A stretch of 9,943 bases of DNA from CAZPAH01 sp964584495 (GTDB lineage Bacteria; Krumholzibacteriota; Krumholzibacteriia; Krumholzibacteriales; Krumholzibacteriaceae). The notes under the pieces were generated by a model. It saw nothing but the letters and a program-made list of their open reading frames with translations. It was not told where the DNA came from and ran no database searches. Both the position numbers and the translations under genes were made by a program. Shown here one piece after another: positions 1 to 6,063 of this stretch. Every line of letters starts with the position of its first letter. The stretch's first letter is position 1. The stretch lies in NCBI GenBank assembly GCA_964584495.1, contig CAZPAH010000106.1, positions 1 through 9,943 of the forward strand, read 5' to 3'.

Positions 1-713
1 ACTATAAGCGCCGCCGCGATCGGAACGGATGCCGTGGCGCAAACGTATACGGGGATCCCGAACAGCATCATCACGATCATGGAAACTATTCCACCGCCGA
101 GCAGGGAGACGAAAAAATCATCGGGCACGACAGCCGCTATAAGCCCGGCGGCCAGTATTCCGATCGCCAGGGGCTTGCCTATATCACGGGGGAGCGTGCC
201 GAATCCGTACATTAAAGCCCTGGCGAGCCGGCTCCCTTTGGCTTCGGGAGAACAACACTCTCCATGGCATGTTTCCGTTTCTGCGGTTCCAACCTCATCC
301 CTGTCGAAAAGCGCGACGGCCGATCCGCCGATAATGCCGCTCGCAAAGGCGGCGAGAGGTCGGAAGACCGCGAATACCGGTCCCAGAAGGCTCAGAGTGA
401 CCATTATGCTGTCGATGCCGGTCTGCGGCGTGGAAATCAAGAACGATATTGCGGCCGCCTTTCCCGCCCCGTGCCTTCTAATGGAAGCCACCACGGGAAT
501 AACCCCGCACGAGCAGAGAGGAAGGGGCACTCCGAGAAGGGACGCCTTGACCACCTCTGCGATCCCTCCGGCTCCGAGGTGACGTTCCACCAGCTCGGGC
601 TTTATATAGACCGACAGGAGCCCCGCAACGAGGAATCCGAAAATAAGGTACGGAGACATGGCCCTCAACGTTCCCCAGACCGCTATCGACAATTCAGTGA
701 TAAAGCCAGTCAT
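1..713 (-). CDS. SO_0444-family Cu/Zn efflux permease (PF03773), 3' end cut by window
   Basis: This is a multi-membrane-span permease of the ArsP_1/DUF318 group, nearest in motif content to the SO_0444 Cu/Zn efflux transporters; its likely role is export of a soft metal or metalloid across the inner membrane. Reading from ATG at 713 to the window edge gives 237 full codons without a stop. Visible marks are GVPLPLCSCGVIPVV (about residues 61-75, with the CSC pair at 67 and 69), STPQTG (94-99), hydrophobic helices throughout, a hydrophilic cysteine loop CHGECC (149-154), and near the edge GIPVYVCATASVPIAAALI. The start lies one base after the stop of the DUF2400 gene, with a modest purine-rich SD, so the two are probably translationally coupled. 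It is third in an operon behind a PerR-type regulator, which fits metal- or redox-controlled expression. The substrate is an inference from the family. Confidence 0.88.
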   Translation of the reverse strand, partial: MTGFITELSIAVWGTLRAMSPYLIFGFLVAGLLSVYIKPELVERHLGAGGIAEVVKASLLGVPLPLCSCGVIPVVASIRRHGAGKAAAISFLISTPQTGIDSIMVTLSLLGPVFAVFRPLAAFASGIIGGSAVALFDRDEVGTAETETCHGECCSPEAKGSRLARALMYGFGTLPRDIGKPLAIGILAAGLIAAVVPDDFFVSLLGGGIVSMIVMMLFGIPVYVCATASVPIAAALI

Positions 714-714
714 T

Positions 715-1533
715 CTAACCGCCTACTCCCAACATTCTCATCATATCGTCCCTGTCCGCGTCTCTCCTTATACCGAGCCTCGTCAGGGCGAAATCGTATT
801 TGACCGGGTCGTCGGGGGAGATCGTCCTGAACCATGAGGTGATCTCCCTCGCCGTTCCGAGTCCTGCCTGTTTCCTTTCCGTTATTCCCATCAACCGGGC
901 GAACCTGTGCATGTGCACATCGAGTGGCACTATCAAGCTGGAGGCCGGAATAAGCTTCCAGCCCCCCGGATCCACACGGTCGCGCCTCACCATCCATCTC
1001 AAGAAAAGATTCAGCCTCTTGCATGCGCTCTTCCTGTATGGCGAAGGCATCAGGCAGGCGTAGCCGTTCGCCGGGCAGGAGATCATCTCATCTACGAAAC
1101 GGGTCAGGGCCGGCACGATATCTCCATCCTCTCCGGAATACCCGGAGGCGAAACAGTTCTCGAGGGAACCGTATTTTCTCGACACTTCTTTCGCCCCTGC
1201 GAGGATTATCTCGAGATCCGCGAAAGACGCCCATCTATGCCTGAACCGGCCCAGCACCTTCTCGAGCTTTTTCGGACCCGTGCCTGCCAGAAACCGGTGT
1301 GGAGAATCTCCCATCGGCCGTAGTACGGTCTCGACGCTCGCCATTATCTGTTTTACCCCACCGAATGCGAGGGATGACGCTATCAACGCAACGATCTCCC
1401 GGTCACGGGGATCCTCGTAATCGTAAAGAAATACCAGAGGATCTGGATTAACGTATCTCTTCCAGTTATACCTCTCGTACAAGCGTTCGAGAGCCTCTCC
1501 CAGTTTCCGGTTATCCGTCACGTTAAGAGCCAC
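715..1533 (-). CDS. TIGR02757/DUF2400 family protein
   Basis: A 272-aa protein recognisable as the TIGR02757 (DUF2400) family, whose biochemical function is not established. Family hallmarks include LYDYEDPRDREIVALIASSL (about residues 36-55), an arginine-rich NLFLRWMVRRD stretch before a DPGGW turn, then IPLDVHMHRFAR and the C-terminal DPVKYDFALTRLGI block. The all-helical look and the LDVHMHRF motif recall helix-hairpin-helix DNA glycosylase-like folds, but that is only suggestive. The start is GTG, supported by an AGGAGG Shine-Dalgarno (plus-strand 1543-1548) nine bases upstream, inside the end of the regulator gene; the two genes overlap by 11 bp. The permease gene follows after one base. 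No membrane segments or signal peptide are seen. Family assignment is firm; the role is unknown. Confidence 0.9.
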   Translation of the reverse strand: MALNVTDNRKLGEALERLYERYNWKRYVNPDPLVFLYDYEDPRDREIVALIASSLAFGGVKQIMASVETVLRPMGDSPHRFLAGTGPKKLEKVLGRFRHRWASFADLEIILAGAKEVSRKYGSLENCFASGYSGEDGDIVPALTRFVDEMISCPANGYACLMPSPYRKSACKRLNLFLRWMVRRDRVDPGGWKLIPASSLIVPLDVHMHRFARLMGITERKQAGLGTAREITSWFRTISPDDPVKYDFALTRLGIRRDADRDDMMRMLGVGG

Positions 1534-1933
1534 CCCTGCGTTCCTCCTCGATGCACCTGGGACACACTCCCGAAAACTCCACTTTTTTCCCCACTAGGAG
1601 GTAACCTGTATCCTCGACCGCCTTGATATCGCATTCCGAAATTAAAGGAATATCCGGCAGATCATGGACATCGCCACACCTTACGCACCTGATATGATTG
1701 TGGGCGGATATCTCCCCATCGAACCTTTTAGGTGAATCGGCAAACTCGATCTTTGATATTAACCCCTCCCTGTTAAGCATTTCAAGGTTTCTATAGACCG
1801 TCCCGAGGCTTATGCGCGGAATAATCATCCGTACCCGCCCGTAAAGCTCGTCGGCTGTAGGGTGGTTCTTCGATTTTCTCAGCTCATCCAATATCAAGCG
1901 CCTCTGCCTTGTCATCCTTATGCGAGATGCCAT
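1523..1933 (-). CDS. perR: Fur-family regulator, PerR-type peroxide sensor
   Basis: A 136-aa Fur-superfamily repressor with an N-terminal winged helix (about 1-70, including ISLGTVYRNLEMLNREGLI) and a C-terminal metal-binding dimerisation domain. Two CxxC pairs, C83/C86 and C124/C127, match the structural zinc site. The regulatory-metal ligands of Bacillus PerR (H37, D85, H91, H93, D104) correspond to H24, D72, H78, H80 and D91 here. Aspartate rather than glutamate at the last position favours PerR (Fe/Mn-dependent, inactivated by peroxide) over Fur or Zur. ATG at 1933 is preceded by a good SD (AGAAGGTG on the minus strand). It heads an operon with the DUF2400 and permease genes and has its own promoter with an overlapping Fur/PerR-like box, so autoregulation is likely. 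Membership of the family is certain; the PerR subtype is inferred from the ligand set. Confidence 0.92.
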   Translation of the reverse strand: MASRIRMTRQRRLILDELRKSKNHPTADELYGRVRMIIPRISLGTVYRNLEMLNREGLISKIEFADSPKRFDGEISAHNHIRCVRCGDVHDLPDIPLISECDIKAVEDTGYLLVGKKVEFSGVCPRCIEEERRGGS

Positions 1934-1952
1934 AAATCACCTTCTTGCTAAT

Positions 1953-1971
1953 AGTAACAATTATTATTATC
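1953..1971 (-). promoter_or_regulatory. Fur/PerR-like operator overlapping the perR -10
   Basis: The 19 bases read on the minus strand match the classical Fur box (three GATAAT-type hexamers) at 14 of 19 positions. Within it, plus-strand 1955-1969 matches the PerR 7-1-7 box at 11 of 14 specified positions. It covers the -10 element and the predicted start of the perR operon promoter, where bound repressor would block RNA polymerase. The region is AT-rich, which makes chance similarity more likely, so this is a good candidate and not proof. Confidence 0.5.
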
Positions 1972-1994
1972 AATAAAAGATGCAGACAAGTCAA
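1966..1994 (-). promoter_or_regulatory. sigma70-like promoter of the perR operon
   Basis: On the minus strand a -35 element TTGACT (plus 1989-1994) and a -10 element GATAAT (plus 1966-1971) are each five of six to consensus and are separated by exactly 17 bases. Transcription would start near 1958-1960, about 25 bases before the regulator's ATG. The receiver gene upstream on the same strand ends at 2177, so some readthrough from it is also possible. Confidence 0.7.
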
Positions 1995-2176
1995 GACCAT
2001 TTTTGTACTCCTATCGATTTTCAGGAATTTTTCTACTTCTTCCGACTCCGATCCTTCGTTATCACCTATCGAGGTCGATTCAGGTTGGCGCCATCATCCC
2101 GTGGAGATTCATTTCGGAGGGAGTCATCGCGTTGTGGAAGTCGGTCCTGGAGTACCACCATGATAAGAACGGCCGA
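1995..2176. other. gap between receiver gene and perR promoter, no gene seen
   Basis: This stretch, between the receiver gene's stop and the perR -35 element, holds no convincing reading frame, no hairpin followed by a T-run on the minus strand and no repeat that I can see. Reading frames on the plus strand here lack family features. Absence of a clear terminator leaves open transcription from the receiver gene into perR. Confidence 0.5.
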
Positions 2177-2614
2177 TCATACCTTTACGTTATTCCTGAC
2201 CACCGCCAGGGCAACATCTATACATTTTCCCAGTTCCGTCGGCGTATAAGGTTTGGCTATTGCGCCTTTGAATCCATACTCCTGGAAATTCTCGATAACA
2301 GGATCGGACGCATAACCGCTCGACACGATCGCCACCACCCCGGGATCCTCCTCGAGTAGCAGTCCGATCGCATCGAGTCCGTTCATCCCGTTGTTTACGT
2401 TCATGTCAAGTATTACAATGTCGTAGGGCACACCGTCCTCTCTTGCGGTTTTGTACTTCTCCACCGCTTCCTTTCCGTCGGTGGCGGTTCCAACCTCATA
2501 ACCCATCCTGACAAGTATCCTCGATACGACATCAAGGATTATCTCCTCGTCATCCATTAGCAGGACGCGATTGGCCGGGACAGACGCCCTCGTTTCCCCA
2601 TGACCTTCCGCCAT
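2177..2614 (-). CDS. stand-alone response-regulator receiver protein
   Basis: A 145-aa protein that is essentially one CheY-like receiver (REC) domain with a short N-terminal tail. The acidic pair D21-D22 in VLLMDDEE, the phospho-acceptor D70 in VILDMNVNNGMNG, the conserved S98/S99 in IVSSGY and K121 in AKPYTP are all present, so it should accept phosphate from a histidine kinase. No DNA-binding or enzymatic output domain follows. The sequence style resembles receivers attached to hybrid kinases, so it may act in a phosphorelay or by binding a partner protein. ATG at 2614 has a strong SD (AAGGAGAT) and its own promoter upstream. No kinase gene lies within the window, so its partner is unknown. 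Confidence 0.9.
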   Translation of the reverse strand: MAEGHGETRASVPANRVLLMDDEEIILDVVSRILVRMGYEVGTATDGKEAVEKYKTAREDGVPYDIVILDMNVNNGMNGLDAIGLLLEEDPGVVAIVSSGYASDPVIENFQEYGFKGAIAKPYTPTELGKCIDVALAVVRNNVKV

Positions 2615-2695
2615 AAGACAATCTCCTTGCTACGGGATCTTCACAAATGATCCTTCTCGGGATGGTTAGCTTCTAAAGGTGAACCACTTGCTCTA

Positions 2696-2724
2696 ATAAT
2701 ATCGGAATTACCTTCTTTTGTCTA
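2696..2724 (-). promoter_or_regulatory. sigma70-like promoter of the receiver gene
   Basis: On the minus strand TAGACA (plus 2719-2724) and TATTAT (plus 2696-2701), each five of six to consensus, are 17 bases apart. The start point would be near 2689, giving a leader of about 75 bases to the ATG at 2614. It diverges from the nrdD promoter, with 56 bp between the two -35 elements. Confidence 0.6.
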
Positions 2725-2780
2725 CCCCCTAACTTCCCGATGGAGAGATGCCGCGATAAATGGGGGCTTTTTATTTTTTA

Positions 2781-2809
2781 TTGACACGGTTTTTAAACCC
2801 CAATATATT
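2781..2809 (+). promoter_or_regulatory. sigma70-like promoter of nrdD-nrdG
   Basis: A perfect -35 TTGACA (2781-2786), a 17-base spacer and a -10 TATATT (2804-2809, five of six) form a strong promoter. The T-rich stretch just upstream (2768-2780) looks like an UP element. Transcription would begin near 2815-2817, leaving about 275 nt of leader before the nrdD ATG at 3093. The -10 lies inside the first NrdR box. Confidence 0.75.
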
Positions 2810-2813
2810 GGGT
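2798..2813. promoter_or_regulatory. NrdR box 1
   Basis: The core CAATATATTG (2801-2810) fits the NrdR consensus core CwAtATaTwG at every position and sits in a longer perfect palindrome, CCCAATATATTGGG (2799-2812). It overlaps the nrdD -10 element. NrdR is the ATP-cone repressor of ribonucleotide reductase genes; its own gene is not in the window. Confidence 0.8.
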
Positions 2814-2829
2814 CTTGCAAAAACGACAT

Positions 2830-2845
2830 ACTCTATATATAGGAA
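2830..2845. promoter_or_regulatory. NrdR box 2
   Basis: The core CTATATATAG (2833-2842) again fits CwAtATaTwG fully. It is centred 32 bp from box 1, three helical turns, with 16 bp between the two 16-bp boxes. That is the usual tandem geometry for NrdR operators and makes a chance match unlikely. It lies just downstream of the predicted transcription start. Confidence 0.8.
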
Positions 2846-2848
2846 TTT

Positions 2849-2898
2849 GCAGGGTCAGATGACCATATATTCGGGGACTGCGATAGAAGTCCCGCTGC
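2849..2898 (+). other. possible structured RNA element in the nrdD leader (three-way junction)
   Basis: GCAG (2849-2852) can pair with CTGC (2895-2898), enclosing two hairpins: GGTC/GACC (2853-2864, four-base loop) and GGGACT/AGTCCC (2874-2879 with 2888-2893, eight-base loop). The closing helix is short. I do not recognise a known riboswitch class; the GGTCA/TGACC arms could instead be a DNA operator. Confidence 0.35.
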
Positions 2899-3092
2899 CA
2901 CCAGGCATTAAAGGTTTTCCAACAATTCACGGCTGATCGCCCGTTCCCCGCCGGAGCGGGACGGTGCCGCATTGGGAAAAATTCTGGAACTCGAAACCGG
3001 CAGGCGTTTTAAGCTTTCTTTATTTCGTTCTCCGGATTTCCGGCGTCAGCCCGACTGGATTCGATCGACTACTGAGAAGGAAGGATGATGAC
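2899..3092 (+). other. remaining nrdD leader with a GC hairpin and the deciding SD
   Basis: A hairpin pairs CCCGC (2947-2951) with GCGGG (2956-2960), extended by CCGT/ACGG (2941-2944 with 2961-2964) across a two-base bulge. It has no following T-run, so it is not an intrinsic terminator. The Shine-Dalgarno AGAAGGAAGG (3075-3084), eight bases before ATG 3093, fixes the nrdD start. No small gene is evident. Confidence 0.45.
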
Positions 3093-5243
3093 ATGAATCT
3101 ACCGACCGGGAAACGGCCCCTCTCGCCCCCCGGCACCGATTCAACTTTCTCGCATATCAGAAAGAGGGATGGAAGGATCGTTCCCTTCAATCCCGAAAAG
3201 ATCTCTAAAGCTCTTCTCAAGGCGGGACGGGCGACCGGCGAGTTCTCAGAGGATATGGCCCGGACTTTATCCATCCGCGTTCTCGGCCTGGCCCAGATGA
3301 CCCTCGACCCCAACGGCCCGGCCGTCGAGGAGGTGCAGGATGTTGTCGAGGAAGTCCTCCTCGCATCGCCTTTCAAGAAGACGGCGAAAGCGTACATCCT
3401 CTACAGGGACCAGCATGCGAGGATCAGGGAGATGGTCGAAAGGGCCGATCTCACCCTGATAGACAATTACCTAGAGAAGCTCGATTGGAAGGTCCGCGAA
3501 AACAGCAACATGGCCTATTCCCTCCAGGGCTTGAACAATTACATATCGAGTGAGGTAAGCCGGGTCTACTGGCTGAACAAGATATACACACCGGAGGTCC
3601 GGGAAGCACACACTTCAGGGGCGCTTCACATCCATGATCTCGGGCAGCTTTCGGTATACTGCGTCGGATGGGATCTCCAGGATCTTCTCCGCTCCGGTTT
3701 TCAGGGAGCAGCCGGGAAGGCGGAGAGCCTGCCGGCTAAGCACTTCAGGACGGCTCTCGGTCAGATCGTCAATTTCTTCTACACCCTGCAGGGAGAAGCG
3801 GCGGGAGCGCAGGCATTCTCCAACTTCGACACTCTTCTGGCCCCTTTCATCCGTTACGACGGGCTCGACTACGACGAGGTCAAGCAGGCCCTCCAGGAAT
3901 TTGTCTTCAATGTCAATGTCCCTACAAGGGTGGGTTTCCAGACTCCGTTCACCAACCTGACGCTCGATCTTCAGCCCCCCCCGACCCTTGCCGGCGATGC
4001 CGTCATCATAGGCGGGAAAGCCCAAAAAGAAACTTACGGTGAGTTCCAGCAAGAGATGACACTGATGAACAAGGCCTTCCTCGAGGTCCTCTCCGCAGGA
4101 GACGCGAAGGGCAGGGTATTCACCTTTCCGATTCCGACATACAATATTACGAGGGATTTCGACTGGAACGCCCCAGGCCTGGAAAAACTCTGGGAAGTCA
4201 CCGCGAAGTACGGGATCCCGTATTTCGCCAATTTCGTGAACTCCGACATGTCCCCCGACGATGCAAGATCTATGTGCTGCAGATTGAGACTCGATCTGAG
4301 ATCACTGGAGAAACGGGGCGGGGGGCTTTTCGGAGCGAATCCGCTGACCGGCTCGATAGGAGTCGTTACGATCAACATGCCGAGGCTCGGTTACCTCTCG
4401 AGAAACGAGGCCGAATTCTTCAAGAGGCTCGACCACATGATGGAGATAGCGAGAACCAGCCTCGAAACGAAAAGAAAAGTCCTCGAGGGCTTCACGGCGA
4501 AGAATCTTTACCCCTACACCAAGTTCTACCTTCGGGGGGTCAAGGAAAGATACGACAGCTACTGGTTTAATCATTTCTCGACGATCGGACTGGTAGGGTT
4601 GAACGAGGCCTGCCTCAACCTCATGGGCAGGGATATAGGCTCGCTTGACGGATCATCCTTCGCCGCCGCCGTCCTAGAGCGGATGAGGGAGAAGCTAAAG
4701 ATCTTCCAGGAGGAGACGGGCAATTTCTACAACCTTGAAGCTACCCCGGCGGAAGGGACCGCTTACCGCCTGGCCCGTATCGACAAGGTCCTCTATCCGG
4801 ATATCCGCTGCTCGGGCGGCAGTGGAAAGGATGAAGGGGCCGAGCCCTTCTACACGAATTCGAGCCAGCTGCCCGTCAACTACAGCGATGACATTTTCGA
4901 GGTTCTCGATCTCCAGGACGAGCTTCAGACGAAATACACCGGCGGCACGGTGCTTCATATTTTTCTGGGAGAATGCGCGGCGGACCCACAGGCGGTGAAA
5001 CGTTTCGTCAGGAAGGTATGCGACGGGTACCACATGCCCTATTTCACTATCTCCCCGACCTTCTCGATCTGCCCCGAGCACGGCTATATCAAGGGTGAGG
5101 AAAAAATTTGCCCGTCATGCAACGCGGTAACGGAAGTCTATTCCCGGGTGGTCGGGTACCTTAGGCCCATCGAGCAGTGGAACGAGGGCAAGCAGGCGGA
5201 ATACTCGCTAAGAACGACATACGAGATCGGAGAGAATGTATGA
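3093..5243 (+). CDS. nrdD: anaerobic (class III) ribonucleoside-triphosphate reductase
   Basis: The 716-aa glycyl-radical enzyme reduces ribonucleoside triphosphates to deoxyribonucleotides under anoxia. An N-terminal ATP-cone (about residues 21-112, beginning HIRKRDGRIVPFNPEKISKA) provides allosteric control. The catalytic barrel follows, with adjacent cysteines C395-C396 in SMCCRLRLD as thiyl-radical candidates. The C-terminal zinc site has C660, H663, C673 and C676 (ICPEHGY and CPSC), and the glycyl-radical loop SRVVGYLRPIEQWN places the radical at G688. ATG 3093 is chosen for its strong SD and because the ATP-cone begins shortly after it; a GTG at 2964 in the same frame would add 43 unrelated residues. 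The stop overlaps the nrdG start as ATGA. Two NrdR boxes lie at the promoter. Length and motifs are all normal. Confidence 0.96.
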   Translation: MNLPTGKRPLSPPGTDSTFSHIRKRDGRIVPFNPEKISKALLKAGRATGEFSEDMARTLSIRVLGLAQMTLDPNGPAVEEVQDVVEEVLLASPFKKTAKAYILYRDQHARIREMVERADLTLIDNYLEKLDWKVRENSNMAYSLQGLNNYISSEVSRVYWLNKIYTPEVREAHTSGALHIHDLGQLSVYCVGWDLQDLLRSGFQGAAGKAESLPAKHFRTALGQIVNFFYTLQGEAAGAQAFSNFDTLLAPFIRYDGLDYDEVKQALQEFVFNVNVPTRVGFQTPFTNLTLDLQPPPTLAGDAVIIGGKAQKETYGEFQQEMTLMNKAFLEVLSAGDAKGRVFTFPIPTYNITRDFDWNAPGLEKLWEVTAKYGIPYFANFVNSDMSPDDARSMCCRLRLDLRSLEKRGGGLFGANPLTGSIGVVTINMPRLGYLSRNEAEFFKRLDHMMEIARTSLETKRKVLEGFTAKNLYPYTKFYLRGVKERYDSYWFNHFSTIGLVGLNEACLNLMGRDIGSLDGSSFAAAVLERMREKLKIFQEETGNFYNLEATPAEGTAYRLARIDKVLYPDIRCSGGSGKDEGAEPFYTNSSQLPVNYSDDIFEVLDLQDELQTKYTGGTVLHIFLGECAADPQAVKRFVRKVCDGYHMPYFTISPTFSICPEHGYIKGEEKICPSCNAVTEVYSRVVGYLRPIEQWNEGKQAEYSLRTTYEIGENV

Positions 5244-5911
5244 GGGTCGGTGGATTCCAGAAACTGAGCCTAAGTGATTTTCCCGGCAGATGCTCCGCGA
5301 TAGTGTTTACCCAGGGATGCAATTTCCTCTGTCCCTTCTGCCACAACGGCGCCCTGATCCCCACATCCCTCCACGCCCCGCCGGCCGTCGAGGAAGAGCG
5401 TATATTCTCATATCTCGAAAAGCGGTCCCGGATACTCGACGGGGTGGTGATCTCCGGAGGGGAACCGACGATACATGACGATCTTCCTCTGTTCGCAGGA
5501 AAGATCAGGTCTCTCGGTCTTCAGGTGAAGCTCGACACTAACGGAAGCAGGCCCGAGCTGCTCCGCTCCATGCTGGAAGACTCCCTTCTCGACTATATAT
5601 CGATGGATATCAAGGCCCCCTTCTTCCTGTACGACCGCTTGTGCGGTATCCGGGCTCCTATCGGCGATCTGAAGGAAAGCATAGGGTTGATAGCGGGCAG
5701 CGGGATCGAGCACGATTTCAGAACGACCGTGGTGCCCACGCTTCTTTCGGGAGCCGATGTAACCGCCCTCAAATCCGTCATCCCGCCCGGATCGATCCAC
5801 CGGATCCAGATCTTCCGGCCGGAGAACGCCTTCGACCCCGCCCTGCGGACCGAGGCCGCGGCAAAAATCCCCGGCCGGTTCGAATCCGCCGAAAGTTTCC
5901 GTTCGGCTTGA
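5240..5911 (+). CDS. nrdG: anaerobic ribonucleotide reductase activating protein (radical SAM)
   Basis: The 223-aa radical-SAM activase installs the glycyl radical on NrdD, using S-adenosylmethionine and a [4Fe-4S] cluster. The cluster motif CxxxCxxC is visible as C27, C31 and C34 in TQGCNFLCPFCHNG, the SAM-binding GGE is at 73-75 (VVISGGEPT), and LDTNGS and SMDIKAP follow as in the TIGR02495 (NrdG2) subgroup. The start ATG at 5240 overlaps the nrdD stop (ATGA), the usual sign of translational coupling; an in-frame upstream start at 5177 would lie entirely within nrdD and add 21 unrelated residues. It shares the NrdR-controlled nrdD transcript. The protein is intact. Confidence 0.95.
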   Translation: MRVGGFQKLSLSDFPGRCSAIVFTQGCNFLCPFCHNGALIPTSLHAPPAVEEERIFSYLEKRSRILDGVVISGGEPTIHDDLPLFAGKIRSLGLQVKLDTNGSRPELLRSMLEDSLLDYISMDIKAPFFLYDRLCGIRAPIGDLKESIGLIAGSGIEHDFRTTVVPTLLSGADVTALKSVIPPGSIHRIQIFRPENAFDPALRTEAAAKIPGRFESAESFRSA

Positions 5912-5960
5912 CCGACGACACGTCCCGCCAGGCCTCAGCCGCCCGCAATAAAATAGAAGT

Positions 5961-6019
5961 GTTCGGCCGGCCGCTGCTGTGCTAACGTAAAGCAGGATGC
6001 CGGGCTTTCCGGCCGGAAA
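5961..6019 (+). repeat. palindromes and long imperfect hairpin between nrdG and glgP
   Basis: Two perfect palindromes occur: CGGCCGGCCG (5964-5973) and TTTCCGGCCGGAAA (6006-6019). They can also pair with each other (TTCGGCCGG with CCGGCCGGAA, one bulge), and CTGCT/AGCAG (5974-5978 with 5991-5995) nests inside. There is no T-run after it, so a standard intrinsic terminator is unlikely. I found no convincing promoter for glgP in this 152-bp gap. Confidence 0.4.
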
Positions 6020-6063
6020 TGCGAACCTGCCCGAACGGGGGCCGAGAGAATCGGAGGACATCA

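Noticed and set aside
34..803. Long plus-strand reading frames at 34-582 and 264-803
   Set aside because: They are antisense to the permease and the end of the DUF2400 gene, whose minus-strand translations show clear family motifs; the plus-strand proteins are proline/serine/arginine-rich with no recognisable feature.
2725..2780. Intrinsic terminator suggested by GGGGGC followed by a T-rich run
   Set aside because: The only partner is CCCCC at 2725-2729, leaving a five-pair stem with a very long loop, and no plus-strand gene ends upstream; the T-rich run fits an UP element better.
2964..3092. GTG start for nrdD giving a 759-aa protein
   Set aside because: The extra 43 residues do not resemble NrdD, the GTG lies in a hairpin arm without a good SD, and ATG 3093 has a strong SD right before the ATP-cone.
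2843..3092. Cobalamin riboswitch before nrdD
   Set aside because: I looked for the B12-box pattern (GCCAGGA...ACCTGCC type) and did not find it; CCCGCTGCC at 2891-2899 is only a superficial similarity.
5177..5239. Upstream start for nrdG inside nrdD
   Set aside because: The added residues are unrelated to NrdG; the ATGA overlap start at 5240 leads straight into the conserved GGFQKLSLSDFPG opening.
5908..5954. Promoter for glgP (TTGACC ... TAAAAT)
   Set aside because: The two elements are 35 bases apart, far from the needed 16-18, and no -35 stands at the proper distance from TAAAAT.
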